Positions 1-8,713 are shown, numbered from the stretch's first letter. The stretch: DNA of 37,315 nt from Bacillota bacterium (GCA_023415575.1 JAEZKF010000005.1:1-37315); one strand, 5' to 3'. Notes: a model not told the origin generated them from the letters alone. Translations and numbers: made by a program.

Positions 1-31
1 GACCTGTTTGGCCCCCAAAAGTGCAGATACG

Positions 32-104
32 GGTCCCCGATGCCGCACGCACGAACAACAAATTAGGTGCTCCAAGGTGCTAACCTTTTTGGGGACCTTT
101 TGCT
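32..104 (+). terminator. Possible terminator-like dyad at the left edge
   Basis: GGTCCCC (32-38) pairs with GGGGACC (91-97), which is followed by TTTT. The loop is long (52 nt) and contains two copies of AGGTGC (65-70, 75-80). It may end a gene lying left of the window. The long loop makes this weak. No gene is visible in 1-269. Confidence 0.25.
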
Positions 105-269
105 AACATTTTTACTTGACGAACACAATCATAACCACTTGTAAAACAATGTAAACGTCTTTCAAATGTTATAGGAAAAACATTCAAGTAATTTGCGTAC
201 AATATGTATCTATAAATATAAAAGTGATATAATGATACCATACCTATCAATACCAAGGAGGGAAGTTTA

Positions 270-524
270 ATGTCTTGTTATTACATTATCGGTGTTCGGA
301 TGGAAAACAGAGTGGCCAGGGCAGTAGAATTTCAAGAGGTGCTCACCAAAAACGGGTGCAAGATTAAAACGCGCTTGGGAATGCATGAAGTAAGTGAAGA
401 TGCATGTGCCAACGACGGGCTTATCGTTTTGCAGCCTTGCGGCAGCAAGGAAGATGTCGAGGACTTGGTGAATGAACTCAACAAATTAAAAGGCATTACG
501 GCGCGGTATATTGATTTGAATTAG
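270..524 (+). CDS. Small ACT-fold protein, TM1266-like
   Basis: An 84-residue protein with the ACT-like pattern of the TM1266 family (putative iron-only hydrogenase system regulator). An N-terminal hydrophobic strand is followed by M-E-N-R, then R-L-G-M in the middle, a second strand (GLIVLQ) and a C-terminal G-I-T-A-R-Y strand. Family members are small proteins often found near [FeFe]-hydrogenase maturation genes; no such genes are visible here, so the role is open. The start is secure because AAGGAGG lies a few bases upstream of the ATG. A TATAAT-like hexamer at 228-233 could be its -10, but the -35 is poor. A strong hairpin follows at 541-572. The family call rests on pattern similarity only. 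Confidence 0.6.
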   Translation: MSCYYIIGVRMENRVARAVEFQEVLTKNGCKIKTRLGMHEVSEDACANDGLIVLQPCGSKEDVEDLVNELNKLKGITARYIDLN

Positions 525-540
525 TACGAATACAAAACAT

Positions 541-578
541 AAACCTCCACAGCTAAGATACTGTGGAGGTTTCGTTTT
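541..578. terminator. Bidirectional terminator between convergent genes
   Basis: A perfect 12-bp stem (541-552 with 561-572; arm AAACCTCCACAG) with an 8-nt loop, followed by CGTTTTGT on the plus strand and by TTTATGTTTTG on the minus strand. It sits between the plus-strand 84-residue gene and the minus-strand dikinase-like gene. Confidence 0.85.
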
Positions 579-582
579 GTCA

Positions 583-3132
583 TCATTTGCATAACAGCCT
601 TTGGGTAACGATATCAGAGTATATCTCCATACCTTTGGTATGTGCGATGTGGATAACATCCTTAAATTGCCCGCTCCCGGGCAGGATGGAAGTGAGCAGG
701 TTCTCCTTTTGCAAGATGCGGTCGGGGTTAAAGATGACATCCTGATATCCGTCAAAAATAGCCACATAGAAGATTTCGGATTCAACGATGTCCTGAAAGA
801 AATGGCTGCCATAGGATAGCTCCGGCATAAAGCCTTCTTTCTTTGAGGAATACTCACAGAGGGCCTTCATATTGCATAGCTCCGTAAAGTGTACCGGAAC
901 CCCGAGGGATGGCGTGGTACTCCCCCACCGGCCCGGGCCTACGAGCATGGCATTTTTCTCTTTCATCTCCCTGTTAATTAAGCCTATTTGCCTTGCTACC
1001 TCGTATTTGTCCTGTTCACAGAGTTTTAGATATGCGTTTGCGCTAATCAGAATGACATAATCGATGGGCAGACGCACACTTCCGCCCATGAAGCAGCCTT
1101 TACTTGAGAAGAAGCAATCCTTTACATCCATAAGTTCCGGAATTTTCACCGTCTTGCCCAGGCCCTTTGTTTGTAAGGGACGGCACTGTACGAGATTGAC
1201 TTTAAAGCCGTTATCCTGATTAAAGTTTGCTGTAAACTCGATATCAACCGGGTAATCGTATGCCTTGGACAGCAGGGCTAATATCTCCCTCATGATTACA
1301 GCGAAATTTGTATCAGTAAAAAGCTTTTTGAAATCGAGCAGATAAGGTGTCTTTTGATTTGAATATCCCAGTTCCCGCATGCGGGCTGCGGTAGCATAGT
1401 CAGGGCTTATGAACAGCTTCTTGTCCGCCTTTAGGGGAAGGGATAAAACGGCATCCACATCCTTGCTTTCCAACGCATTATCCGTAAACGAAAGTAAATC
1501 TAACCGGTGTTGGGAAAACTTCTTTTGGTCATCATAATTCATGGGAGGGATTCGCAGGGGGTTATCAAGGCATACGACCTTCACATAATCTCCGTCGGTT
1601 CGGTCGACTGCTCTCGTGCCCAGTCCGAATACAAGGCGAAGCATTCCGGCATTCATGTCGATGCTTTCATCCCAGACGTAGAGGTTAGAAGAATTCCCAA
1701 CGCCAGCGACATGCGGGAAGAAATAGTCTCCGTGCCGGTCACCCGATACGCGCTGTACGAGTATGGCCATCTGCTCATCCTGCTGGGCCAGCCCTCGGTT
1801 CATGCGGTAGTTTAGGGCATCTTCGTTCATGGTGCTTGCGTAAACGGTGCGCACAGCCTGCTCAAAGGCCTCATAACGCTCCTGCGGGGTTCCCTGATTG
1901 ACACAGAAAACGCTCTCGTATTTTCCGGCAAAGGCATTGCCGAAGTTGTCCTCCAAAAGGGAGCTTGAGCGCACAATAATCGGAGATTGGCCGAAGTATT
2001 CCAGCATCTGAACAAACTGCTCCTGAATATCTCTGGGGAAGGAGCCGCGTAAAAGCTTCCCTTTAAGTTCTGCTGCATACTTGTAGTAGCCCTCGTGTGT
2101 TTTCTGCTTGGTGCGCAGGCTCCACCAGCCGTTTTGGACAATATACGTATAAAAAACATCGGCGCCGATAAAGAAGGAATCATGAGGCTCGATAAATGGG
2201 GTAAAGCGCTCTCCTCCCTCAATCTCGAGTATCTTTCTCGCTAAAAGCATACCGACACTTTTGCCGCCGATAAAGCCGGTTCCGATTTCTCTGGATGCGA
2301 TATAGAGTATATCCTTTAAGGTGAAATACCGGTCGCACAGCTGCAGCATACGGGACTCATTGCCGATGAGCATATGCATGAGGCGCTTTTTGACGGTTTC
2401 CTGCTTGCTTTTAGGCAAACTCAATACCTTTTTTGCTTTATTAAAGATGGTATTCCAATGGTCTAGTCTTATTTCCCCGCGATTGATTCTGTTAAGAAGC
2501 TCGGAAGCGTCAGAGCTGGATGTGATGCAGATTGCCTCCTGCCCTTGAATGAAATGCGGAAAAAACATGGTGGGCGAATAACGCTGCCAGACCTTAAGGG
2601 GATGGACGTAGGTCTTATCATTGATTTGGTATAAATCCAAAAGAAGCTGGGTCGTTTCACGAATACCTGCTATGGTACTGTAGGTATGACAGTTGCGCTT
2701 GATGGCAAAGTAAGCGACCGTATCGAGTTCATATAAATACGGACAGGTAGCCTTAAAGAAGTTGCCAATCATCAAATCCGAATGCCAGTATTTCAGTAAA
2801 TCAGTCAGGCAATCAAAGACATAGAATACCCTTTTGCCCTCCTGCTTAATGATATTGTGAATCTCGGTGGCAAAGCTTTCAAAGCCCTTGCTTGCATCTA
2901 TTGAATAGACCTTAATTCCCTCACAAGCATCCAGTATGGGGGTATGATTTGCAAAGCGGATGTATACAAGGCTCATCTTTTCGACTTTTGCGCTTTTGAC
3001 AAAGCAATCGGCCATCTGCTTATAGTCCGAGATGGCATCCACCTGCCACACCACGTTATCTCCAAAGCGCAGGTGGTCTATTACCTGGTCAAAGCCTTTT
3101 ATTCCCGTGCTGAGCTTGTCGTATAGGCTCAT
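583..3132 (-). CDS. PEP/pyruvate-binding (PPDK N-terminal-like) protein with degenerate KaiC-like N-terminus
   Basis: An 849-residue protein. Residues 1-210 resemble a RecA/KaiC-type module: STGIKGFDQVI at 8-18 matches the KaiC-like lead-in and YVFDCLTDLL at 104-113 looks like a Walker B strand. Where KaiC has its P-loop there is only VDAISDYKQ, so nucleotide binding there is probably lost. From about residue 275 it follows the pyruvate-phosphate dikinase / PEP synthase ATP-grasp domain: FIGGKSVGM (287-295), IIVRSSSLLEDNFGNAFAGK (385-404) and a late LVQCRPLQ strand. The phosphohistidine swivel domain and PEP-binding barrel of true dikinases are absent. The C-terminus instead carries GPGRWGS and YGSHFFQD motifs, as in related PEP/pyruvate-binding proteins. 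Substrate and product are unknown. The ATG has GGGGGTG upstream, and an extended -10 is present at 3163-3168. Confidence 0.85.
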   Translation of the reverse strand: MSLYDKLSTGIKGFDQVIDHLRFGDNVVWQVDAISDYKQMADCFVKSAKVEKMSLVYIRFANHTPILDACEGIKVYSIDASKGFESFATEIHNIIKQEGKRVFYVFDCLTDLLKYWHSDLMIGNFFKATCPYLYELDTVAYFAIKRNCHTYSTIAGIRETTQLLLDLYQINDKTYVHPLKVWQRYSPTMFFPHFIQGQEAICITSSSDASELLNRINRGEIRLDHWNTIFNKAKKVLSLPKSKQETVKKRLMHMLIGNESRMLQLCDRYFTLKDILYIASREIGTGFIGGKSVGMLLARKILEIEGGERFTPFIEPHDSFFIGADVFYTYIVQNGWWSLRTKQKTHEGYYKYAAELKGKLLRGSFPRDIQEQFVQMLEYFGQSPIIVRSSSLLEDNFGNAFAGKYESVFCVNQGTPQERYEAFEQAVRTVYASTMNEDALNYRMNRGLAQQDEQMAILVQRVSGDRHGDYFFPHVAGVGNSSNLYVWDESIDMNAGMLRLVFGLGTRAVDRTDGDYVKVVCLDNPLRIPPMNYDDQKKFSQHRLDLLSFTDNALESKDVDAVLSLPLKADKKLFISPDYATAARMRELGYSNQKTPYLLDFKKLFTDTNFAVIMREILALLSKAYDYPVDIEFTANFNQDNGFKVNLVQCRPLQTKGLGKTVKIPELMDVKDCFFSSKGCFMGGSVRLPIDYVILISANAYLKLCEQDKYEVARQIGLINREMKEKNAMLVGPGRWGSTTPSLGVPVHFTELCNMKALCEYSSKKEGFMPELSYGSHFFQDIVESEIFYVAIFDGYQDVIFNPDRILQKENLLTSILPGSGQFKDVIHIAHTKGMEIYSDIVTQRLLCK

Positions 3133-3162
3133 GGTACACCCCCATTACCAATGTCATTCTTA

Positions 3163-3171
3163 ATTATAGCA
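3163..3171 (-). promoter_or_regulatory. Extended -10 promoter for the PEP/pyruvate-binding gene
   Basis: Read on the minus strand, TGCTATAAT lies about 30 bases before the ATG at 3132. It carries the TG dinucleotide of an extended -10. The corresponding -35 (GGAGTT) is poor. Confidence 0.5.
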
Positions 3172-3343
3172 TAAAATGGAAAACTCCGACAGCTCCATTT
3201 GATGGGTATCTTTTGCTGACGCAGCTCTCGATATAGCAAAACGGCAGGCAAATTGAAACTATTCATGTAAAAACAATGTAAATATTGTAAACCCTTTGCG
3301 TTCTATTTGCATGTTTCCAGATGCTCTGTCTTGTTTGTTCACA

Positions 3344-3372
3344 TTGCAGGCGGGGTAGAAATGTGCTACAAT
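3344..3372 (+). promoter_or_regulatory. Promoter for the rRNA methyltransferase gene
   Basis: TTGCAG (3344-3349), a 17-bp spacer and TACAAT (3367-3372) form a good sigma-A-type promoter. The predicted transcript start is about 30 bases ahead of the start codon at 3411. Confidence 0.7.
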
Positions 3373-3410
3373 CAGCGAGATAAAGAAATCTACTAAAAAA
3401 GGTGACATAG

Positions 3411-4640
3411 ATGAAACAAGAACGGCAGTATCCAAAAGTCATGATTTCCCCAAAGGCGGAGCGCAGTGTCAAGAACGGCCATCCATGGGTATACGGTGAA
3501 GAGATTCGAGGTACGGAGGGCGTGCCCCAAAACGGCGGGCTGGTGGATGTGTATGCCGGCAACGCCTTTATGGGCACGGGCTTTTACAACGATTTAAGCA
3601 AGATAACTGTTCGACTTATTTCACGCAACGCAAACGATGTATTTGACGCGCGCTTTTGGCGCCGCCGTGTGGAGTATGCCGTTTTTTACCGCAAAACCGT
3701 CATGCCCGGGGCTGACTTTGATTGCTGTCGCTTGATTCATGGTGAGGCCGATCAGATGCCGGGGCTTACTGTCGACCGTTACGGCAGCATCCTGTCCGTT
3801 CAGATTACGAGTCTTGGCATGGAGCATGTCAAGGATATGGTTTACCGTGCCCTTTGGGATGTGCTTTCCGAGATGGGCGAAACCATAGCCGGCATTTTTG
3901 AGCGCAACGACATAGCCCTGCGTACGCTGGAGGGGTTGCCGGAGTATAAGGGCTGGTACCGCCTTGATGACAAACCTGTGCCGGAATCCGCTGTGACGGA
4001 GATATGCGAAAACGGCGTAAGATACCTAGTAGATGTGGAAAATGGGCAGAAAACCGGCTTTTTCCTGGATCAGAAATACAACCGCGCCGCTGTGGCCCGG
4101 ATTGCCAAAGGCAAGCGGGTACTAGACTGCTTTACCCATACCGGATCCTTCGGCCTGAATGCGGCCTTGGGCGGAGCTGCGCATGTAACGAGTGTGGACA
4201 TCTCACAATCGGCCATTGACATGGCAAGGGAGAATGCCGCCCGCAATAACCTCGACGGAAAAATGGATTTTCTATGCGAGGATGTATTTGACCTATTGAC
4301 AAGGCTTGCCGACCAGAAGTGTCGGGACTATGACTATATCATCCTTGACCCGCCAGCCTTTACTAAATCCCGCAAGACAATCGAGACTGCTGCCCGCGGA
4401 TATAAGGAAATTAACCTAAAGGCCATGAAGCTGCTGCCCCGGGGCGGGTATCTTGCAACCTGCAGCTGCAGCCACTTCATGACCGATGAACTCTTTCGCA
4501 AGATGCTAGCTGGTGCTGCAAGAGATGCCTGTGTATCACTCAGGCAGATTGAAGCCCGCCAGCAGGCACCGGACCATCCCATCCTGTGGAATGTTCCCGA
4601 GACGGATTATCTAAAGTTTTATATCTTTCAGGTCGTATAA
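3411..4640 (+). CDS. Class I SAM-dependent rRNA methyltransferase (PUA + Rossmann domain, RlmI-like)
   Basis: A 409-residue protein typical of the RlmI/YwbD family, which methylates a cytosine C5 of 23S rRNA. The N-terminus is a PUA-like RNA-binding domain (ISPKAERSVKNGHPWVYGEEI near residues 11-31). The catalytic half has GQKTGFFLDQKYNR, the SAM-binding strand VLDCFTHTGSFGLNAALGGA, the acidic SVDIS turn, and YIILDPPAFTKS with TCSCSHFM, the cysteine-containing loops of m5C methyltransferases. The start is supported by AAAGGTG six bases upstream and by the promoter at 3344-3372. It is a single-gene unit ended by the structured hairpin at 4661-4724. The exact target nucleotide cannot be read from sequence. 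Confidence 0.92.
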   Translation: MKQERQYPKVMISPKAERSVKNGHPWVYGEEIRGTEGVPQNGGLVDVYAGNAFMGTGFYNDLSKITVRLISRNANDVFDARFWRRRVEYAVFYRKTVMPGADFDCCRLIHGEADQMPGLTVDRYGSILSVQITSLGMEHVKDMVYRALWDVLSEMGETIAGIFERNDIALRTLEGLPEYKGWYRLDDKPVPESAVTEICENGVRYLVDVENGQKTGFFLDQKYNRAAVARIAKGKRVLDCFTHTGSFGLNAALGGAAHVTSVDISQSAIDMARENAARNNLDGKMDFLCEDVFDLLTRLADQKCRDYDYIILDPPAFTKSRKTIETAARGYKEINLKAMKLLPRGGYLATCSCSHFMTDELFRKMLAGAARDACVSLRQIEARQQAPDHPILWNVPETDYLKFYIFQVV

Positions 4641-4660
4641 CCTACCATAAGCAAAAAATA

Positions 4661-4735
4661 AGGGTTTCCTGACACTGTAGCCTCCGGCCAAACAGCCGAG
4701 AGGCGAGCAATGCTGGGAAACCCTTTCATTCTATT
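4661..4735 (+). terminator. Long nested terminator hairpin
   Basis: The outer stem AGGGTTTCC (4661-4669) pairs with GGAAACCCT (4716-4724). Inside it, GCCTC/GAGGC and CGGC/GCCG form a second stem around CAAACA. A TTTCATTCTATTTT tract follows. It is unusually elaborate for a terminator (see findings). Confidence 0.75.
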
Positions 4736-4801
4736 TTATTACGCACAGCACATTGGAGTTTATGACGCAACGACCACGGTGGAGAGGACTACCGGAATGC
4801 G

Positions 4802-5578
4802 TTAATTCTTCTTAGCATCCCGAACATAATCCTTTAATAGATACCTTTGCTTACCCTGCGTTACATTGCCGTATTCTATTGCGTTCTTTTGGCATTTTGA
4901 AATGCACGCCATACAATGCGTGCAACGGTCCTCCCATATTGGTCTTTTATCAAGCAAATGAATGTTATTTAAGGGACAAGCCTTTTCACATATCCCACAC
5001 CCTATGCAGGCGTCTGTCGCATAGAAGTCCTTTGCAACCAGCTTATACTTGGTCCATATCGGGGCAAAAGGAGTAATAATCAGGGTTTCAAAAAGCCATA
5101 CATGCCGAGTTTTTAGTTTCTCCTCGTTTTTGATTGCCTTGACGACCTGGTCTACTTGTTTTGTTGCCTTTGATATTTTAGAACGGATTACCGTTTCATC
5201 ATCCATATCATATTTGCTGTTGGCAACATAGTTTCTGGGCATTACGAATTCCGCACATCCCAGACATTTTAAATGCTTTTTGAGTGAAAACCGTTTTGCT
5301 TGTACCTTTGCGCTACCGCAATAACCGCCGCTTGTAAATATAAAGTACACCTTATTGTTTCCATTAAACGTTACGGACTTTAGGTAGTCCATTAAGAACA
5401 AAGGCATCTCACAAACATATATCGGGGCACAAATGATATAAGTTTTGTCTGAATATAAAGGTGATTTATCATTATTCCTGATTCTATCAAACAAGTCTAC
5501 GCATTCATCACCTAATCCGTCAGCAACCATTTTTGCTATGTATTCTGTATTTCCTGTACCTGAAAAATATAATACCAT
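4802..5578 (-). CDS. EFR1 family flavodoxin-ferredoxin protein
   Basis: A 258-residue protein. The N-terminal third is a flavodoxin-like domain whose FMN phosphate loop is YFSGTGNTEYIA (residues 4-15). The C-terminal third holds two 4Fe-4S ferredoxin motifs, CIGCGICEKACP and CTHCMACISKCQ, where each CxxCxxCxxxC run binds one cluster. This is the EFR1 architecture, common in anaerobic Firmicutes and Bacteroidetes and thought to serve cytosolic electron transfer; its partner is unknown. There is no signal peptide. The gene stands alone. The ribosome site is modest (AAAGGG about 13 bases before the ATG), so the start is less certain than the family. Confidence 0.92.
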   Translation of the reverse strand: MVLYFSGTGNTEYIAKMVADGLGDECVDLFDRIRNNDKSPLYSDKTYIICAPIYVCEMPLFLMDYLKSVTFNGNNKVYFIFTSGGYCGSAKVQAKRFSLKKHLKCLGCAEFVMPRNYVANSKYDMDDETVIRSKISKATKQVDQVVKAIKNEEKLKTRHVWLFETLIITPFAPIWTKYKLVAKDFYATDACIGCGICEKACPLNNIHLLDKRPIWEDRCTHCMACISKCQKNAIEYGNVTQGKQRYLLKDYVRDAKKN

Positions 5579-5727
5579 TTTGCTAAGCTCGAACCCTTTC
5601 TGATATGCTTGTTTTCGTTGTCTACTAAGATGTTAGTAAATGATTTATCTTGGGACCAGACTTTATATTATACAGCAGTTAATATGAAAATGATTGGGTG
5701 GATGGTGAATAAGTTTTAAAGAATAAA

Positions 5728-5970
5728 TTAACACTTGATAGCTTTGCATAAAGAATCCATTGCTCGTGTTAAGTCCTTCACATTCTCACTTTTTCTGATA
5801 AAATTACCTTTGATATCCTCATCATTGATATATTCTTGACAACTTCCAATCCGTAATATATAGTATTTATAAAGCAACGGGGCTTTAACCCCGTTGCTTT
5901 TTTGTTTTATCCGGATTTCGTGACATTTTGGAAAAGAGAAGATCGGTGCCAGTTGATTAATAAGCAGATG
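5728..5970 (-). pseudogene. Possible gene remnant: open frame without a start codon
   Basis: On the minus strand a frame stays open from about 5970 to a TAA at 5728-5730 (about 80 codons) but has no ATG, GTG or TTG start with a ribosome site. The last 44 codons read like protein (RIGSCQEYINDEDIKG, then ENVKDLTRAMDSLCKAIK) and faintly recall the C-terminal helix of fold-type I aminotransferases. It is interrupted upstream by the hairpin at 5871-5900. It could be a decayed 3' end or a chance frame. Nothing else is evident in the 430-base gap between the EFR1 gene and the chemoreceptor. Confidence 0.25.
5871..5908 (+). terminator. Strong plus-strand terminator with no visible upstream gene
   Basis: AAAGCAACGGGG (5871-5882) and CCCCGTTGCTTT (5889-5900) form a perfect 12-bp stem with a 6-nt loop, followed by TTTGTTTT. 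The nearest upstream plus-strand gene ends at 4640 with its own terminator. This one may therefore serve a short unrecognised transcript or be a relic. Confidence 0.75.
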
Positions 5971-6008
5971 CTATGGGACTGTTGAGATTAGCAAAGGAGG
6001 AAATGAGA

Positions 6009-7508
6009 ATGAGAAGACAAAAGATTTTAAAAGAAGCATCCAGCATAAGAACCTACACAAATCAGATGCGCAGCGGTAATCTGGATACCAAAATCGATAC
6101 GGAGCAAATTACATATCTAAAGGATTTAGCTGAGGACATCAATCAAATCAATAGTACCTTTAATACCTACATCAACGAGATAACCCATATATTATCCCAT
6201 CTGTCGGCCGGCAATATGGCGGTTTCCTTCTCAGAGGATGTACAGTATCAGGGGGATTTTCTGCCCATTAAGAATGCGCTTCATAAGATAAGGCATTCTT
6301 TAAATTGCTCATTTGAAGAGATTCATAAGCTATCCACTGAGATAGATGCTATGAGTAACAAGGTTGAGAACAGCTCCTCCTTTCTGGCGACAAACGCGAC
6401 GGAGCAGGCCGCTTTGATTTCCGACTTAACATCAACAATCTACGACATCACGGACAAGACCGTACACAATGCAGAAAATGCGCAGGCAGCTGCGAAAACC
6501 GTTGAGGCGATAGCCGAGGAAACCGAGATTGGCAGAGGCTATATGAACGAGATGCTCTCATCCGTGGATAAGGTCAAGTCCTCCATTGATGATATATCCC
6601 ATATTATTGACATAATCAACGAAATCGCTGAGCAGACAAAGCTACTAGCCATAAACGCTAAAGTTGAGGCTGCAAGAGCCGGTGTGCATGGAAAAGGGTT
6701 TTCCGTGGTGGCCAGTGAGGTGAGTAGTCTGGCACAAAAGAGCAGTGAAGCCGTTAATCAAACGACCCAGCTAATCAATAACAGCAAAGCCGCGGCCGAT
6801 GAAAGTGCAAAGATCACCAAAAAGACTGCAGAGAGCTTTAAGAATATCAATGATTCGATTGAAGGGGTAACCGGCTTGTGTAAGGAGATAGCAGAGCTAT
6901 CGAATATACAGGCAGAGAACCTCAAAGAGACATCGGAAATTATTACCGAAATTTCAGATGCAGTACAGAGCAATGCGGCCTATGCACAGGAAAACAGTGC
7001 GGGGGCGTTGAATCTTTCAAACATCTCTGCTCACTTGAAAAAGGTGCTGCAACGCTTCCGTCTGATGGGACAAGAAAACACACCGGCAACTGATAAAAGG
7101 ATGGATGAGAAGTTTGCCCGTGACCTGACCGGCAAATTGGTGGCTAGACTTTCTCATGCAACCACTACCCAAGCTATTGATACGATACTGAAAACCGAGA
7201 TTCAAAATCTCCGGGATGTTGAATGCTTGTATGTGATTAACGGTGAGGGCAGGCAGCTAAGTCACACGATTATGAATCCGAAGATCATGGTGGAGCAGGA
7301 TGAGAACTTCAAACCTGCCTTGCCCGGCGAGGATTACAGCGCAAAGAAGTATTTCCGCCAGGCTATGAGGAACAAGCAGGAGTTGTATACATCATCAGAG
7401 TACATATCAAAGGCCACGGGAAACCTGTGTAAGACGGTTTCTTATGCATATCAGTGTGATGACAAAACATACTATGTGATTTGCATTGACCTAGTGTGCA
7501 GGTTTTAG
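6009..7508 (+). CDS. Soluble methyl-accepting chemotaxis protein with C-terminal sensor-like domain
   Basis: A cytoplasmic chemoreceptor of 499 residues. No transmembrane segment is visible. A short helical, HAMP-like region comes first, then the coiled-coil signalling domain with the conserved hairpin tip around IAEQTKLLAINAKVEAARAG. After the signalling domain there are about 150 extra residues containing YFRQAMRNKQELYTSSEYIS and KTVSYAY, which resemble the ligand-pocket half of PDC/Cache sensors. Such a domain normally lies outside the membrane and before the signalling part, so this order is unusual. The start at 6009 is chosen because AAAGGAGG (5993-6000) lies eight bases ahead; upstream ATGs at 5973 and 6003 are badly spaced. 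It would act with CheW/CheA; a CheW is encoded at 24986-25480. Confidence 0.88.
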   Translation: MRRQKILKEASSIRTYTNQMRSGNLDTKIDTEQITYLKDLAEDINQINSTFNTYINEITHILSHLSAGNMAVSFSEDVQYQGDFLPIKNALHKIRHSLNCSFEEIHKLSTEIDAMSNKVENSSSFLATNATEQAALISDLTSTIYDITDKTVHNAENAQAAAKTVEAIAEETEIGRGYMNEMLSSVDKVKSSIDDISHIIDIINEIAEQTKLLAINAKVEAARAGVHGKGFSVVASEVSSLAQKSSEAVNQTTQLINNSKAAADESAKITKKTAESFKNINDSIEGVTGLCKEIAELSNIQAENLKETSEIITEISDAVQSNAAYAQENSAGALNLSNISAHLKKVLQRFRLMGQENTPATDKRMDEKFARDLTGKLVARLSHATTTQAIDTILKTEIQNLRDVECLYVINGEGRQLSHTIMNPKIMVEQDENFKPALPGEDYSAKKYFRQAMRNKQELYTSSEYISKATGNLCKTVSYAYQCDDKTYYVICIDLVCRF

Positions 7509-7534
7509 GCTCTTCCAATGAAGAACACAAATAT

Positions 7535-7592
7535 CGCCCCCGGTAAGGCTAGACAATACGAGCTAGCCTTTGCGGGGGCGGTGTTATTTCAA
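7535..7592. terminator. Terminator between chemoreceptor and permease genes
   Basis: Long stem 7535-7552 with 7563-7580 (arms CGCCCCCGGTAAGGCTAG and CTAGCCTTTGCGGGGGCG, with minor mismatch). It lies between two convergent genes and probably serves both; the T tracts are short. Confidence 0.7.
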
Positions 7593-7594
7593 CA

Positions 7595-8713
7595 CTATAC
7601 CAGAATAGACCATAAAATCAGCAGCCCTGCCAAGAAAATCAGATTAAGCAAGGTAAATAACCCAAGATAAGCTGTATTGCGTTTTCCCGCTGTTGTGCCG
7701 TAGTATTTGAAGGAAATCAGGCTTGCCATGGATGCGATGATTGTTCCAAGGCCGCCAAGGTTGGTGCCTATAATGAGCGTTGAGATGTTATCCGTAAAGC
7801 CGGAAAGAAGGATGGCCGCGGGCACATTGCTGATGACCTGGCTGGCAAGTACGGATGTGAGCAGTTCGTGTCCGTTTATAACATTTTGCAGCCAGAGATT
7901 AATCTCCGGGATACGCTTCATATTGCCGATGAAGATAAACAAAAAGGTAAAGGTAAGCAGCAGTGCGTAGTCCGGTTTGCGCAGGATTTTACGGTCCATG
8001 AAAAGGACTGCTGCCAGAATCACTGCTCCAACTATGTAGACTGAAATCAAGCGAGCTACGCTTGCAAGGGCAAACAGAAACAGCAAGAGATATACAATGG
8101 TCTTCCTTTTATCCGTTGCTGTAAGAGAGTAATCGGATTGAATCTTTACAGAGACTTCTCTCCTATCGATTAGGATGAAGCAAGCAGCGACAAGTCCGAT
8201 AAGTGAAAGCAGCGTATAAGGCAGCATCAAGGTGATAAAATTGCCCAGACTCATTTTGCTTAAGGAGAACAGATATAGGTTCTGCGGATTGCCGATTGGT
8301 GTGAGCATGCTGCCTAAGTTACTTGCAATGGTTTGCAGGACGATAATCCGAATCAGGTAACTCTCAAGGTCGGCCATCACAAGCACATCAATGGTAAACG
8401 GCACAAAGGCGATAAGGGCCACATCGTTGGTGATAAGCATGCTGAATCCAAAGCATAGCAAGACCAGAACGAGTGCTAAGCTTCGCACATTGTGCGTCTT
8501 CTTAAGCATCCAGCTCCCAATCATCGAAAATATGCCCAAACTTCGCAATCCGGCCATAATAATCATTAAACTGAGCAGGATTGTTAAGGTATGAAAGTCT
8601 ATGTAGCTGATATATTGATTGTCTGGCGGCACAAATGCCATGGATGCAAGGGCCAGTACAAAAGAAACACATAGTACCACTTCTTTTTTAACAAAACGCA
8701 AAACTGATTTCAT
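7595..8713 (-). CDS. SLC13/ArsB-type anion permease
   Basis: A 372-residue membrane protein with about ten hydrophobic segments, of the ion-transporter superfamily that includes SLC13, CitMHS and ArsB. Signature loops are ASNLGSMLTPIGNPQN (about residue 130) and SQVISNVPAAILL (about residue 290), the two pseudo-symmetric re-entrant Asn-Pro motifs that bind the anion and counter-ion. The substrate (dicarboxylate, arsenite, sulfate or other) cannot be read. The N-terminus starts with a short cytoplasmic stretch and a membrane helix. The ATG is preceded by AAGGGAG at good spacing. It follows the PadR gene on the same strand after about 150 bases, but a hairpin at 8757-8778 suggests separate transcription. 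Confidence 0.85.
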   Translation of the reverse strand: MKSVLRFVKKEVVLCVSFVLALASMAFVPPDNQYISYIDFHTLTILLSLMIIMAGLRSLGIFSMIGSWMLKKTHNVRSLALVLVLLCFGFSMLITNDVALIAFVPFTIDVLVMADLESYLIRIIVLQTIASNLGSMLTPIGNPQNLYLFSLSKMSLGNFITLMLPYTLLSLIGLVAACFILIDRREVSVKIQSDYSLTATDKRKTIVYLLLFLFALASVARLISVYIVGAVILAAVLFMDRKILRKPDYALLLTFTFLFIFIGNMKRIPEINLWLQNVINGHELLTSVLASQVISNVPAAILLSGFTDNISTLIIGTNLGGLGTIIASMASLISFKYYGTTAGKRNTAYLGLFTLLNLIFLAGLLILWSILV

